From an uncultured Flavobacteriaceae bacterium (GTDB lineage: Bacteria; Bacteroidota; Bacteroidia; Flavobacteriales; Flavobacteriaceae): a stretch of DNA of 64,000 bases. The translations under genes and the position numbers were made by a program. The notes under the pieces were generated by a model, which did not search any database, had not been told where the DNA came from, and saw only the letters and a list, made by a program, of their open reading frames with translations. The stretch covers positions 1 through 64,000 of the forward strand of contig CANNGA010000011.1 of assembly GCA_947504035.1 (NCBI GenBank), written 5' to 3'. This document shows, piece by piece, positions 32,990-41,923 of this stretch (its first letter is position 1; every line of letters starts with the position of its first letter).

Positions 32990-34414
32990 TTATTTATAAC
33001 TACTGGCCAATTCTTTTTTAGCTTTTAGTGCTACTCTCATTTTTTCAAGTACAGCCTTTTTGCTATCATCTCCCGCTATGTTTTTATTCTCCTTAGGGTC
33101 TTGTTTTAAATTGTACAGCATCTCTTCTCCGTTTTCGAATAACGAATACGTAAATTCTTCGGTGACTATAGCATCCGCCTTTTTGAAACGCGCATAGGCA
33201 TTTGTTCTAAACGTTTGCTTTGGGTTATCCAAAACCGCTGTAAAACTTTTTCCCATAACGTCTTCTGGCACTTTTACGTTAGCCAAATCGCAAAGCGTAG
33301 GGTAAATATCAACACTTTCTACCAAGGCTTTGGTTGCTGTCCCTTTGGCTTTCCCTGGTACTTTTACAATTAATGGCACTTGTAAGGCTTTATGTAAGGT
33401 ATTATGCTTGCCCCAAAATTCATGTTCTCCTAAATGCCATCCGTGGTCACCCCATAATACTACAATCGTATTTTCTGCCAAACCAAGCACTTCCAATTCT
33501 CTAAGCACTTCACCTACCATTTGATCGACATAGCTCACGCAGGCATAATAGCCATGACGCATCATTTTATGAAACGCTTCCGTATTAGGTTTATAGTCTC
33601 CAAAGCTATAGCTTTTAAACTCACCACTACCTCTTAACAAGCGAGGTGCATTTTCTGGCAACTCGCGATTGTCTGCAATCTCAATAGCAGCTCTATCGTA
33701 CAAATCCCAATATTTCTTAGGCGCATAGAATGGCATGTGTGGTCTAAAAAAACCGCAAGCCATAAAAAAAGACTCCCCAGAGGCTTTAAATTGGCGTAAA
33801 TCACTAATCGTTTTTTGTGCTATTTTATAATCTGGATAGCCCGTCTCATCAACGTCTGGCGCTTCGTAAATACGGCCATTACCAGATTTCATCAGTACAT
33901 CGTTGGTCGTAGGATCGTAAGCCACACGATGTCCACCTTTAGGCATCCAAGGATTTTGACTCCAACTCGCTTCCTGAACATCTTTGTTGTAATGAAAAAT
34001 CTTTCCGTTAGAAATACAGGTATACCCCGCTTCTTTAAAAACACCTGGTAATGTTTTGGCATTCGGTACATCCTCTTGGGCTTTTGCTTTATAATCTATA
34101 AAACGAGTTTTAGTCGGTAAAATACCCGTAAGCAAACTCGCCCTAGAAGCACCACAAACAGGCACATTACAATAAGCGCGGTTAAAGACTAAAGCTTCTT
34201 TTGCAAACTGATCGATGTTTGGCGATTTTACCTGTGGCACGCCATAACATCCTAACTCGGGTCTTAAATCGTCTATAGCAATAAAGAGTACGTTTTTAGG
34301 CTTTTGATTTTGATTCTGACTCTGCTCTTGAGTAACTACCGCGTTTTCTTTGGGTTTACATGCTACCAAAAGCAGTATTGCACTACTTAAACATATTAAA
34401 AATTTGTTCATCAT
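32990..34414 (-). CDS. S1 sulfatase lipoprotein (iduronate-2-sulfatase-like)
   Basis: A 474-residue sulfatase with a lipobox (LLLVAC, Cys19). The metal site has DD48-49 and GDHGWHLGEHEFWGKHN. The formylglycine motif is C87-G-A-S-R91; Ala replaces the usual Pro, which is tolerated in this family. It is similar to the S1_7 iduronate-2-sulfatase-like group. It would remove a sulfate ester from a rhamnose/uronate oligosaccharide, probably in the periplasm. It is last of a three-sulfatase set with gaps of 5 and 12 nt. Confidence 0.85.
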   Translation of the reverse strand: MMNKFLICLSSAILLLVACKPKENAVVTQEQSQNQNQKPKNVLFIAIDDLRPELGCYGVPQVKSPNIDQFAKEALVFNRAYCNVPVCGASRASLLTGILPTKTRFIDYKAKAQEDVPNAKTLPGVFKEAGYTCISNGKIFHYNKDVQEASWSQNPWMPKGGHRVAYDPTTNDVLMKSGNGRIYEAPDVDETGYPDYKIAQKTISDLRQFKASGESFFMACGFFRPHMPFYAPKKYWDLYDRAAIEIADNRELPENAPRLLRGSGEFKSYSFGDYKPNTEAFHKMMRHGYYACVSYVDQMVGEVLRELEVLGLAENTIVVLWGDHGWHLGEHEFWGKHNTLHKALQVPLIVKVPGKAKGTATKALVESVDIYPTLCDLANVKVPEDVMGKSFTAVLDNPKQTFRTNAYARFKKADAIVTEEFTYSLFENGEEMLYNLKQDPKENKNIAGDDSKKAVLEKMRVALKAKKELASSYK

Positions 34415-34419
34415 TATTT

Positions 34420-35919
34420 CTACCAGTGTTTAATAATCGTGTAATCGTCTTCGCTTAAGGTGTTCTTTATAGCATCAGGAATTTTTCGTCTAGGTGTGTC
34501 TTGATCTAGCTTAAACCCTTTTTTACCTTTGGCGGTAATTAACGGCATGTGTCCTATGGTGTCATCTAAGAAATCGCCCTGTGCTTTCATCCAAGCAAAC
34601 AAATCCTTTTTTAAGGTGGCTTTAATCGCTTGTAGTTTGGGATCGTTTGCTAAGTTTTTTTGTTCAAAAGGATCATTTTGTACATCGTAAAGCACTTCTA
34701 AGGGCTCGTTTTTAAATTTAGTAGCGCCGCGTTTTATAAAATAATCAACATTCGGTTTCCCTGTTAAATTTTTATCTAAAACTTCAATCGAATTAAAATT
34801 ACGGATGTACTTATAGCGGGTGTTACGTATCATTCTTGAAGGAAAGACTTCTGAATTTAAGATATTTTGATTCGTTCTTACCCCGTACACATAGGTGTTC
34901 ACTGGAGCATCTTTACCTTCTAATAGAGGTAAAAAACTCTTTCCATCCATATCGTCTGTAGACTTGCTTCCTGCTATATTCATAAACGTAGGCAGAACGT
35001 CGGTATAATGCACCAACTGATTGGATGTTGTTCCTGCTTTTATTACTTTAGGCCATCTTGCTACAAAAGGCACTTTTAAGCCTATATCTTTTACGGTAAA
35101 TTTACCCGACACCCCATGATCTGCACTGTAAATAAATAAGGTGTTATCATCTAAATAACTATCGACCAATTCCAGTACTTTTTCAATTTGTGTATTATCT
35201 TCTTCGATACTTCGGTAATAGCCTGCTTTCTTTTTCACAAAGGCCTTATCGGTTTTCTTTTTTTCATTAAACGGAAAAAATTTAATATCCGCTGCCTTCG
35301 CATTTTTAACATCAAAATACTTTCCATGTGGGTATTTTGAGGTGATAAACATACAAAATGGGGTTTTTGTAGTTTTAAAGTAATGTGCCATACTATCTAA
35401 TGGAATGTAAGCTCTAGGTACATCTTTTTTAGGTACTGGTGCCCATTCGCGATCCCAATCGTAAACACTAGCTGGTTTTACATGGCTTTTTCCTGCTAAA
35501 ACCACTTCGTAACCCAACTTCTTCATTCTAGACGTTACACTTTCTATAGTAGGTCGCGTGGCACTATGGTTGGCAAAACAGCCATTTTTTAAAGGGTAAT
35601 TTCCTGTGAACAATTGTGATCTGCTTGGTGCACAAATGGCCTGTGCAGTAAAGGCATTTGTAAATAGCATCCCTTCTTTGGCCAAACGGTCTACGGCAGA
35701 GGTATTTACTTTCTCATTGCCATAACAACCATAATCGTAGACGTCTTGATCGTCTGCCAAATAAAAAATTAGATTCGGTCGGTCTGTTTTTGTTTCTGCT
35801 GTATTTGCCTTAGTCACCGTTTTTGGTGTCGCATCTGCTTGTTTAATTCCAGAACAGGCCATAAGTATAGCAGCTATACAAGCTAGAGGGCCTAAAATCA
35901 TGGTTTTTTTATGCTTCAT
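34420..35919 (-). CDS. S1 sulfatase lipoprotein (N-sulfoglucosamine-sulfohydrolase-like)
   Basis: A 499-residue sulfatase; I use the ATG at 35919 (MKHKKTMILGPLACIAAILM, then ACSG) because 35928 is a TTG. The lipobox LMAC anchors it to a membrane. Metal ligands are the DD of YLADDQDVYDYG and the YSADHGVSG block. The formylglycine motif is CAPSR (Cys96). It looks like the heparan N-sulfatase-like S1_8 group, which in ulvan loci acts on rhamnose-3-sulfate-type substrates; the exact ester is not predictable. It is the middle gene of the sulfatase trio. Confidence 0.82.
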   Translation of the reverse strand: MKHKKTMILGPLACIAAILMACSGIKQADATPKTVTKANTAETKTDRPNLIFYLADDQDVYDYGCYGNEKVNTSAVDRLAKEGMLFTNAFTAQAICAPSRSQLFTGNYPLKNGCFANHSATRPTIESVTSRMKKLGYEVVLAGKSHVKPASVYDWDREWAPVPKKDVPRAYIPLDSMAHYFKTTKTPFCMFITSKYPHGKYFDVKNAKAADIKFFPFNEKKKTDKAFVKKKAGYYRSIEEDNTQIEKVLELVDSYLDDNTLFIYSADHGVSGKFTVKDIGLKVPFVARWPKVIKAGTTSNQLVHYTDVLPTFMNIAGSKSTDDMDGKSFLPLLEGKDAPVNTYVYGVRTNQNILNSEVFPSRMIRNTRYKYIRNFNSIEVLDKNLTGKPNVDYFIKRGATKFKNEPLEVLYDVQNDPFEQKNLANDPKLQAIKATLKKDLFAWMKAQGDFLDDTIGHMPLITAKGKKGFKLDQDTPRRKIPDAIKNTLSEDDYTIIKHW

Positions 35920-35931
35920 CGTCTTCAATTC

Positions 35932-37572
35932 TTATTTTTTGTATGCTTTTACCCCATCTTTCTTAGGATAAGGCACATTTTCACCATTTTTTACCCAGGT
36001 TCCTGTTGGGGCTTTGTTCGCTTTTAACCAAGCTAACATATCTGCATTCATTTGTAAAGCGATTTTTAACTGCTTCTTGGTGGGATTGTTTAAAAGATTT
36101 TTCTTTTCAGAAATGTCACTATTTACATGGTACATGGCAAAGGTTTCCTTTTCATAAAAATAAAATAGCTTGTAGTAGTCGCTCCCAATTCGTGTTTGAA
36201 TGAGTGTTGAAGGTGAAAAGCGTTCGTCCATATAACCTGGTAAATGCCAGAACAAATTGTCTCGAGACAACCATTTTTCTTCGCCTTTAAGAATTTTAGC
36301 AAACGAAACCCCATCGTATTGTGCTGTACTACCATTGGACTTCTTTAATGTTGAAAGGTCTACTCCTGTTAATTCGGCTAGTGTGGGTAAAAAATCAATA
36401 CAGTGTACCGATTGATTTGTTATCGTATTTGCTTTAATAACACCCGGATATCTAAAAATTAAAGGCACTCTAATACCGCCTTCTGTTAGCGTTCCTTTTT
36501 TCCCTGTTAGTGGTTTATTATCTTTTAACCCGCCATTATCTGAATAAACGATAAAAATTGTATTGTTGGTAATGTCATCCGAGACATCGCCATCGCCATT
36601 CGGATCTTTTATTGCACGGTTAATCTTGCCGATATTTTGATCCAACAGCTCAATCATAGACGCATATTCTGCCAAACGCTCATTTAAACCGCGCTTTCTA
36701 TATTTTTCAGTCAAATCTTTTCGACCTACAACTTTAGAATGCACCGCATGAAAAGGTACATATAAAAAGAATGGTTGATCGCTATTCGCATTTTCTTTGA
36801 TATAGTCTACTGAAAAATCACCGATCGCATCTGTGAGGTGTTTTGGTGTGCCCTCTAAAAGTGATAACTCACTTCGTGAAGCATACGGCTTAAGTGTGGT
36901 ATTGATGTAATTTTGATCGTAAGGTGTCGCATACTTATCGACGTATTTGGACTTGAAAGTCCAACCTCTACGATCGGATTGCAAGGCCATATAATACGAT
37001 TTTGTACGTTTCCCATCGACAGGTGCAGCGATAATATGGTGAATATCGGCTGGCAAATCAATACCAAAATCGCCTACCAAAGGATGCGGCGTCCCATGAC
37101 TCTTCCCTATAAAAGCGGTTTTGTAACCTTGAGTTTTAAGGGCGTCGAAGATATTGATCCCGTCCTCTGCAATTACTTTTTTCTGCTGAAACGGTTTGAT
37201 TGGCAAATTAGGGAATCCTTTTGTTCTTTTATCTTGCCTGCTTAAAGAGCCTACATTATACACTTGATTATCTTCCCCTGTAGGATACTGCCCGCTAATT
37301 AGAGAAGCTCTAGAGGGTGCACAGTTTTGGTTGGTGTACGCGTAAGCAAAAGACATGCCTTCTGATGCTAATTGATCGATTACAGGTGTTTCGTATCGTT
37401 TAGAACCTCTGCCACCATTGGTATTACCTGTGCTCACATCCACCCATCCTAAATCGTCGGCAAATAATAATACGATATTGGGTTTTGCTTTTTTTTCTGT
37501 TTTAGATTGAGAGAAAGTCAATAGCGGTGCTACTGCCAGAACACCTATTGTGATCTTTGAAATTAAGCGCAT
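35932..37572 (-). CDS. S1 sulfatase, secreted
   Basis: A 546-residue sulfatase with a cleavable signal peptide (MRLISKITIGVLAVAPLLTF, then SQS). Metal site LLFADDLGWVDVS (DD39-40); formylglycine motif C84-A-P-S-R88; YSDNGGLKDNKP block and the typical ARS-type C-terminus. It has no lipobox, unlike its two neighbours, so it is soluble in the periplasm or exported. It is first of the trio: 34420-35919 follows after 12 nt. A terminator just upstream (37621-37656) separates it from the GH39-like gene. Confidence 0.85.
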   Translation of the reverse strand: MRLISKITIGVLAVAPLLTFSQSKTEKKAKPNIVLLFADDLGWVDVSTGNTNGGRGSKRYETPVIDQLASEGMSFAYAYTNQNCAPSRASLISGQYPTGEDNQVYNVGSLSRQDKRTKGFPNLPIKPFQQKKVIAEDGINIFDALKTQGYKTAFIGKSHGTPHPLVGDFGIDLPADIHHIIAAPVDGKRTKSYYMALQSDRRGWTFKSKYVDKYATPYDQNYINTTLKPYASRSELSLLEGTPKHLTDAIGDFSVDYIKENANSDQPFFLYVPFHAVHSKVVGRKDLTEKYRKRGLNERLAEYASMIELLDQNIGKINRAIKDPNGDGDVSDDITNNTIFIVYSDNGGLKDNKPLTGKKGTLTEGGIRVPLIFRYPGVIKANTITNQSVHCIDFLPTLAELTGVDLSTLKKSNGSTAQYDGVSFAKILKGEEKWLSRDNLFWHLPGYMDERFSPSTLIQTRIGSDYYKLFYFYEKETFAMYHVNSDISEKKNLLNNPTKKQLKIALQMNADMLAWLKANKAPTGTWVKNGENVPYPKKDGVKAYKK

Positions 37573-37620
37573 TACATTTATTTTTATTTGATTTTACTTT
37601 TATGATTTTCAATAACGCAA

Positions 37621-37656
37621 AAAAATTCCTACCTTAAGTTTAAGATAGAAATTTTT
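37621..37656 (-). terminator. intrinsic terminator downstream of the GH39-like gene
   Basis: 17-nt arms at 37621-37637 and 37640-37656. On the minus-strand RNA the stem is complete, with two G-U pairs, and is followed by seven U residues. It ends the GH39-like transcript 23 nt after its stop and makes the sulfatase trio a separate unit. Confidence 0.75.
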
Positions 37657-37678
37657 TAAAACTATTTTTTATTGCATA

Positions 37679-40237
37679 TTAATTATATACTATCTTTTTA
37701 TAATCATCCTTAATTTTAATGATGTACAGGCCTCGAGAAAAGTTAGAGATATCTACTGTCTTTCCTTTTCCTGAAACGACCTTAATACCTGTCAAATTAT
37801 AAACTTCCCAATATTCAGCATTTTGAGTTTTTAATGTAAATATACCCCTAGAACTTGGATTAGGAAAGACTGCAAAGGTATTATTTAATTTGTTGTCTTC
37901 TACAGATAGGCTTTCTTGTAAAAATGTTGCCTGTATATCTAGATTTGAGTTTACCGTTATGGCTAAAGGGTTTTCTGTACTTATAACATCTCCAGTCCAA
38001 CCTTGAAATACCCAACCCTGATCTGCTATGGCTGTTAAATTAAATTTCTGCCCTGCAAGAGACGTTCCACTTCTATAGTTTAATAAACCGTTACCTTCTT
38101 TCGAAATAAAGACATCGAATATCTCTGCACTTTGCAAAGGTATAAATTCAATACGATCAAATTCAATACGACCTGAATTTACACTTTCATACACTTTAAA
38201 CTCATTAATGGTACCTGTCCAATGCGACCAGTTTGTTAAATCTACATCTATAGTATGCCATTCATCATCATTAGGAATGGTTATTTTTTTTCTTCCAGGG
38301 GCAAATTCTGTACCAGGAACATTTGCCGCTAGTTGTAGGCTTGAGTCTTCAGTATTATTTTTAACTACCAGTCGTAACGTACCATACAAATCAGAATCTA
38401 TATTTAAACCTGTAATAGCAGCCATAGGAAATGCAAAACCACTAGAATAATTCAAGGTTAATTTATCATCATCAGTGTTTACCGTCATTCCCGAGCTAAC
38501 TGCACCCCACGGCGAAAAGTCTTCAGTCGTTGTCCATACAACTGTTGCAGGTGTAATGGTTTCTACGAAATAATCTTCGGTTCTAAACTCAAATTTTTCA
38601 AACGCAAAAGAAGCTATCTCTGTTGCTATATTTATTTTTGATCCTATGCCGTCGTCCTCTCGTGGGGTTGTTACACTACTTTTCCAATCTGTATATTCAT
38701 GTGGGTTCGGATTGTCGTAAGCTGCATACGCCGCTAAACCAGCTTCGGTTAAAATCCTATCTGGAGCGCCTCTGTCGTTAAATCCATTTTTCACATATCC
38801 TGATCCTGGGTTATCTTCTAGAAAATTCTGAAGTTTGTTATTTGTATTATCATAAGAAAGACTTCTATAGTATAAGGTTGTGCCTACAGGTAGTTCTGAA
38901 TTAAACGCTACGTTTACTGTTTCATTAGTTCTGTAAGTCAATGAACTCCCATTATAATTATAAATTAAGACATCGTATTCTGTAGCTGTTTCACTTTTTG
39001 CGAAAAAGGCATCTAGATCATTACTTGAAGTGTTAGGGGTTCCAGAAACATCAGAAGCATAATGCACTTTACCATTCATAGAATTTAGCGTTGTTATTGC
39101 AGGAGGGTCTTGTGACCCTGTTCTATTCCCCCATCTGTAAATTAAATCTAGTCCTTTGTCTTTATTTTTATAATAGATATTAGAAAAAGACAATTCTACA
39201 ATTTCAGCATGAGATGTTTCAGCATTGATAAACCCTCTTCCGTCTGCTCCATTCATGGTTGTTACCGTAGCATATTCCATCAAATCTATAGTCGCGTTAC
39301 TATTCCATTTAGGGTGATTTACCAATCCTCCAAAAAGCTTTTCAAATTTGGTTCTCATATTACGTAAATTACTATTTCCTATAATTACGTAATCTGATAT
39401 GCCCCAAAAATCGTATCTTAAATTATGATCAGATGCGTAGCTTATTAAATCTTCTGCAAAAGAAGCAAAAGGTTCTCCTTTGTAATTTAATACTGTTCCG
39501 TTTCTAAAAACAAAATCAGGAGCTCTTGTGTGAACACCTACAATTGCCTCGGGCAAAACGGCTCGAATAGCTTGCTCTGTATTTTCAAAATGTTCTATAA
39601 AGTCTTGTTTGGTTCCAAACCAATGGTCTGGCGTTTCTATCTCGGAACCTATTCTAAATCGCCAAGACAAAACTTGTGTTTCCCCATAAGTTTCTACTAG
39701 CTTGGTCATTAAAGCTTTTATGTAGTCGTGATAGGCTTGCTTATCTGCTGGAGGTAAAGAGTTTCCGTAAATAGAAATTTGTTCATCTTCACGAAAATTC
39801 ACATTGTCTCTAGTTCCAGCAGGAATAAATGTATATCCGTGTTGAAATGCCCATGAAGGTTGATCTAATACTATTTGAAGAAGCTCTGTTTGAGAATTAA
39901 TAATTTTATTCAATCGTTCTATAAGTGGTTCAAATCTGTAAACGTACTGATTGTTAATAGAATCGTACAGACAAGTGTCAAAATCTAAATCTTTTACATC
40001 TTCTCCATTAACAACTTTTTTAATACCTCCTATCATTCTAACCGTGTTCATTTTAAGACCTGGACGAATATTAGAACCATTTTTTGGACTAATGCGATTA
40101 GCAACAGACCATATATTATGTAAAGGTTCATTTTGCCTAGTCATGTCTGTAAAATCTGTAGAGAGTGTAACTTGAGCCTCTACGCCTATAAAAATAAAAA
40201 GTGTTAGAACTAAAATTAATTTTTCTTTAAGTACCAT
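37679..40237 (-). CDS. GH39-like glycoside hydrolase with InlB-type repeat and T9SS sorting domain
   Basis: An 852-residue secreted protein. Signal peptide 1-21. The clan GH-A catalytic domain is about 25-450, with candidate acid/base E199 (RIGSEIETPDHW) and nucleophile E321 (DLMEYATVTT). A beta-sandwich carbohydrate-binding region follows (about 560-705), then an InlB-like repeat (GWVFQGWTGDV) at about 710-775. A T9SS type A sorting domain (FAVFPNPSSRGIF to the end, about 785-852) closes the protein. It is the only enzyme here with a T9SS tail, so it is probably the cell-surface or secreted hydrolase. Formosa ulvan loci contain a GH39 acting near Rha-Xyl linkages, the likely model. It stands alone between a terminator and a palindrome. 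Confidence 0.7.
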   Translation of the reverse strand: MVLKEKLILVLTLFIFIGVEAQVTLSTDFTDMTRQNEPLHNIWSVANRISPKNGSNIRPGLKMNTVRMIGGIKKVVNGEDVKDLDFDTCLYDSINNQYVYRFEPLIERLNKIINSQTELLQIVLDQPSWAFQHGYTFIPAGTRDNVNFREDEQISIYGNSLPPADKQAYHDYIKALMTKLVETYGETQVLSWRFRIGSEIETPDHWFGTKQDFIEHFENTEQAIRAVLPEAIVGVHTRAPDFVFRNGTVLNYKGEPFASFAEDLISYASDHNLRYDFWGISDYVIIGNSNLRNMRTKFEKLFGGLVNHPKWNSNATIDLMEYATVTTMNGADGRGFINAETSHAEIVELSFSNIYYKNKDKGLDLIYRWGNRTGSQDPPAITTLNSMNGKVHYASDVSGTPNTSSNDLDAFFAKSETATEYDVLIYNYNGSSLTYRTNETVNVAFNSELPVGTTLYYRSLSYDNTNNKLQNFLEDNPGSGYVKNGFNDRGAPDRILTEAGLAAYAAYDNPNPHEYTDWKSSVTTPREDDGIGSKINIATEIASFAFEKFEFRTEDYFVETITPATVVWTTTEDFSPWGAVSSGMTVNTDDDKLTLNYSSGFAFPMAAITGLNIDSDLYGTLRLVVKNNTEDSSLQLAANVPGTEFAPGRKKITIPNDDEWHTIDVDLTNWSHWTGTINEFKVYESVNSGRIEFDRIEFIPLQSAEIFDVFISKEGNGLLNYRSGTSLAGQKFNLTAIADQGWVFQGWTGDVISTENPLAITVNSNLDIQATFLQESLSVEDNKLNNTFAVFPNPSSRGIFTLKTQNAEYWEVYNLTGIKVVSGKGKTVDISNFSRGLYIIKIKDDYKKIVYN

Positions 40238-40260
40238 TTGTATATGTATTTACAACTTTA

Positions 40261-40284
40261 TTTTAACTTATAGGTAAGTTAAAA
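40261..40284. promoter_or_regulatory. perfect palindrome upstream of the GH39-like gene
   Basis: TTTTAACTTA (40261-40270), TAGG spacer, TAAGTTAAAA (40275-40284): a perfect 10-bp inverted repeat 24 nt before the ATG. It has no T-tail on the minus strand, so an operator or a 5'-leader hairpin is more likely than a terminator. Confidence 0.4.
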
Positions 40285-40389
40285 GTCTCTGTATTGCATG
40301 GCAAACTACAAACAATATTCATAAATACTGTCATGTAGAGTCTTGATGATAAATTGGTTAGTCCTATAGGGTTTAATATTTATAAGTAA

Positions 40390-41916
40390 TCATCGGTCTG
40401 CTCCAATTACCTTTACAGGCGTTTTTTGAGCGCCGTTTACACGTTTTTTCTGCGCTACAAAATAAGGCTGAAAGGTATAATTTGAAGCTGCATCCCAAAT
40501 GACATTTTTCTGAGGCAACAGCGCTTTTAATGCCTTCTTTTCAGCATTAAATTTTGCATTACCAGCTTCATTATGCCATTCATTTGGATCTACACGATGG
40601 TCGTAAAATTCTTCTGTACCATCTTCATAGCGAATGTATCTATAGCCGTCTTTTTTTACAGCATGATTATTCATCGCAAAGGTAGTAATTGCATAAGACT
40701 CTGCCACACCTTTATCGCTTTGCATCATAGCGACCAAACTCTTGCCTTCGTTTCTAGTGTAAGCAGGCAGTCCGCTTAATTCTAAAAGCGTCGGATAAAT
40801 AGAAAGCATTTCTACTGGTGCTGTTATTTTTTTGCCCTTAGGTACATTAGGCCCTGCCAATAATAAAGGGGCTTTGGTAGCCGTTTCCCAAAGTGCATGT
40901 TTGGCAAAAGTGCCTTTTTCTCCTAAACGGTAGCCATGATCGGACCATAAAACAATGATGGTATTATCGGCATGTTTACTACGTTCTAAAGCATCTAAAA
41001 CGCGTCCTAATTCGTAATCCACATAACTCATACAGGCCAAATAGGCTTGCACAATCTTTTTCCATTCCCCACTCCCCTTTGCCCATTCTGTAGATGGCAT
41101 CATGGGTAAGTCGTTTATTTGCAAGCCAATGTTTGGAATGTCTTTTAAATCATCGGCCAAATAAGGTGGTGTTTGTATGCCTTCTAAAGGATGCATATCA
41201 AACCATTTTTGAGACACATACAAAGGGACATGCACACGTAAAAACCCCAATCCCATAAAAAAAGGTTTATCGTACTGGCGTTGCAAACGTTCTACTGCCC
41301 AATTTACAGATTGGTGATCTGGCATCAGGCTGTCTTGCTCTGGAAAAGCGCCCCAATCTGTACTGGTACGCCCATGTTTCCCCTTAATACCATTACCAAA
41401 ACCATCCCAGACAAATCGCTTTTTTGGGTAAGGCCCAAAACCTTTTACGCGACCTCCAGACTCGTCAAAAACACCATCAGGCGCGTGTATATGAAACAGC
41501 TTACCAATTCCCATTGTATGATACCCATTTTGCTTAAAATACTCGGGGAGAAAGGTGATATCTTTAGTTGCAGGATTGCCTGCTCTTCTAATTTTATTGT
41601 CGGGCGTCATGCCATAAATCCCTGTTGTCGACGGACGTAAACCCGTCATCACAGAAGCACGCGAAGGTCCACATAAAGGGGCTTGAACATGGGCATTGGT
41701 AAAAGTAACGCCCATTTTTGCCAACCTCTCAAAATTAGGGGTTTTAGCATTGGAATAGCCATCGATTGGTGTTATCCAATTGTTTAAATCATCCACCGCA
41801 ATAAACAGCACATTCGGCTTTTCAAGGCTTTTTTGCGTCTCTTTACTTTTTTTTAGATTACAAGAAAACACAAGTCCCACTACGGCAGCGACTACCAAAT
41901 AATTATATGTCGTCAT
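40390..41916 (-). CDS. S1 sulfatase lipoprotein (iduronate-2-sulfatase-like, S1_7 type)
   Basis: A 508-residue sulfatase with a lipobox (VFSC, Cys19). Metal ligands DD42-43 (AVDDLNNW) and WSDHGYRLGEKGTF; formylglycine motif C82-G-P-S-R86. It resembles iduronate-2-sulfatase-like S1_7 enzymes. It is the last gene of the long right-hand operon, 7 nt after the sulfatase at 41924. It would desulfate oligosaccharides in the periplasm so that the rhamnosidases can act. Confidence 0.86.
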   Translation of the reverse strand: MTTYNYLVVAAVVGLVFSCNLKKSKETQKSLEKPNVLFIAVDDLNNWITPIDGYSNAKTPNFERLAKMGVTFTNAHVQAPLCGPSRASVMTGLRPSTTGIYGMTPDNKIRRAGNPATKDITFLPEYFKQNGYHTMGIGKLFHIHAPDGVFDESGGRVKGFGPYPKKRFVWDGFGNGIKGKHGRTSTDWGAFPEQDSLMPDHQSVNWAVERLQRQYDKPFFMGLGFLRVHVPLYVSQKWFDMHPLEGIQTPPYLADDLKDIPNIGLQINDLPMMPSTEWAKGSGEWKKIVQAYLACMSYVDYELGRVLDALERSKHADNTIIVLWSDHGYRLGEKGTFAKHALWETATKAPLLLAGPNVPKGKKITAPVEMLSIYPTLLELSGLPAYTRNEGKSLVAMMQSDKGVAESYAITTFAMNNHAVKKDGYRYIRYEDGTEEFYDHRVDPNEWHNEAGNAKFNAEKKALKALLPQKNVIWDAASNYTFQPYFVAQKKRVNGAQKTPVKVIGADR

Positions 41917-41923
41917 AACTAAT

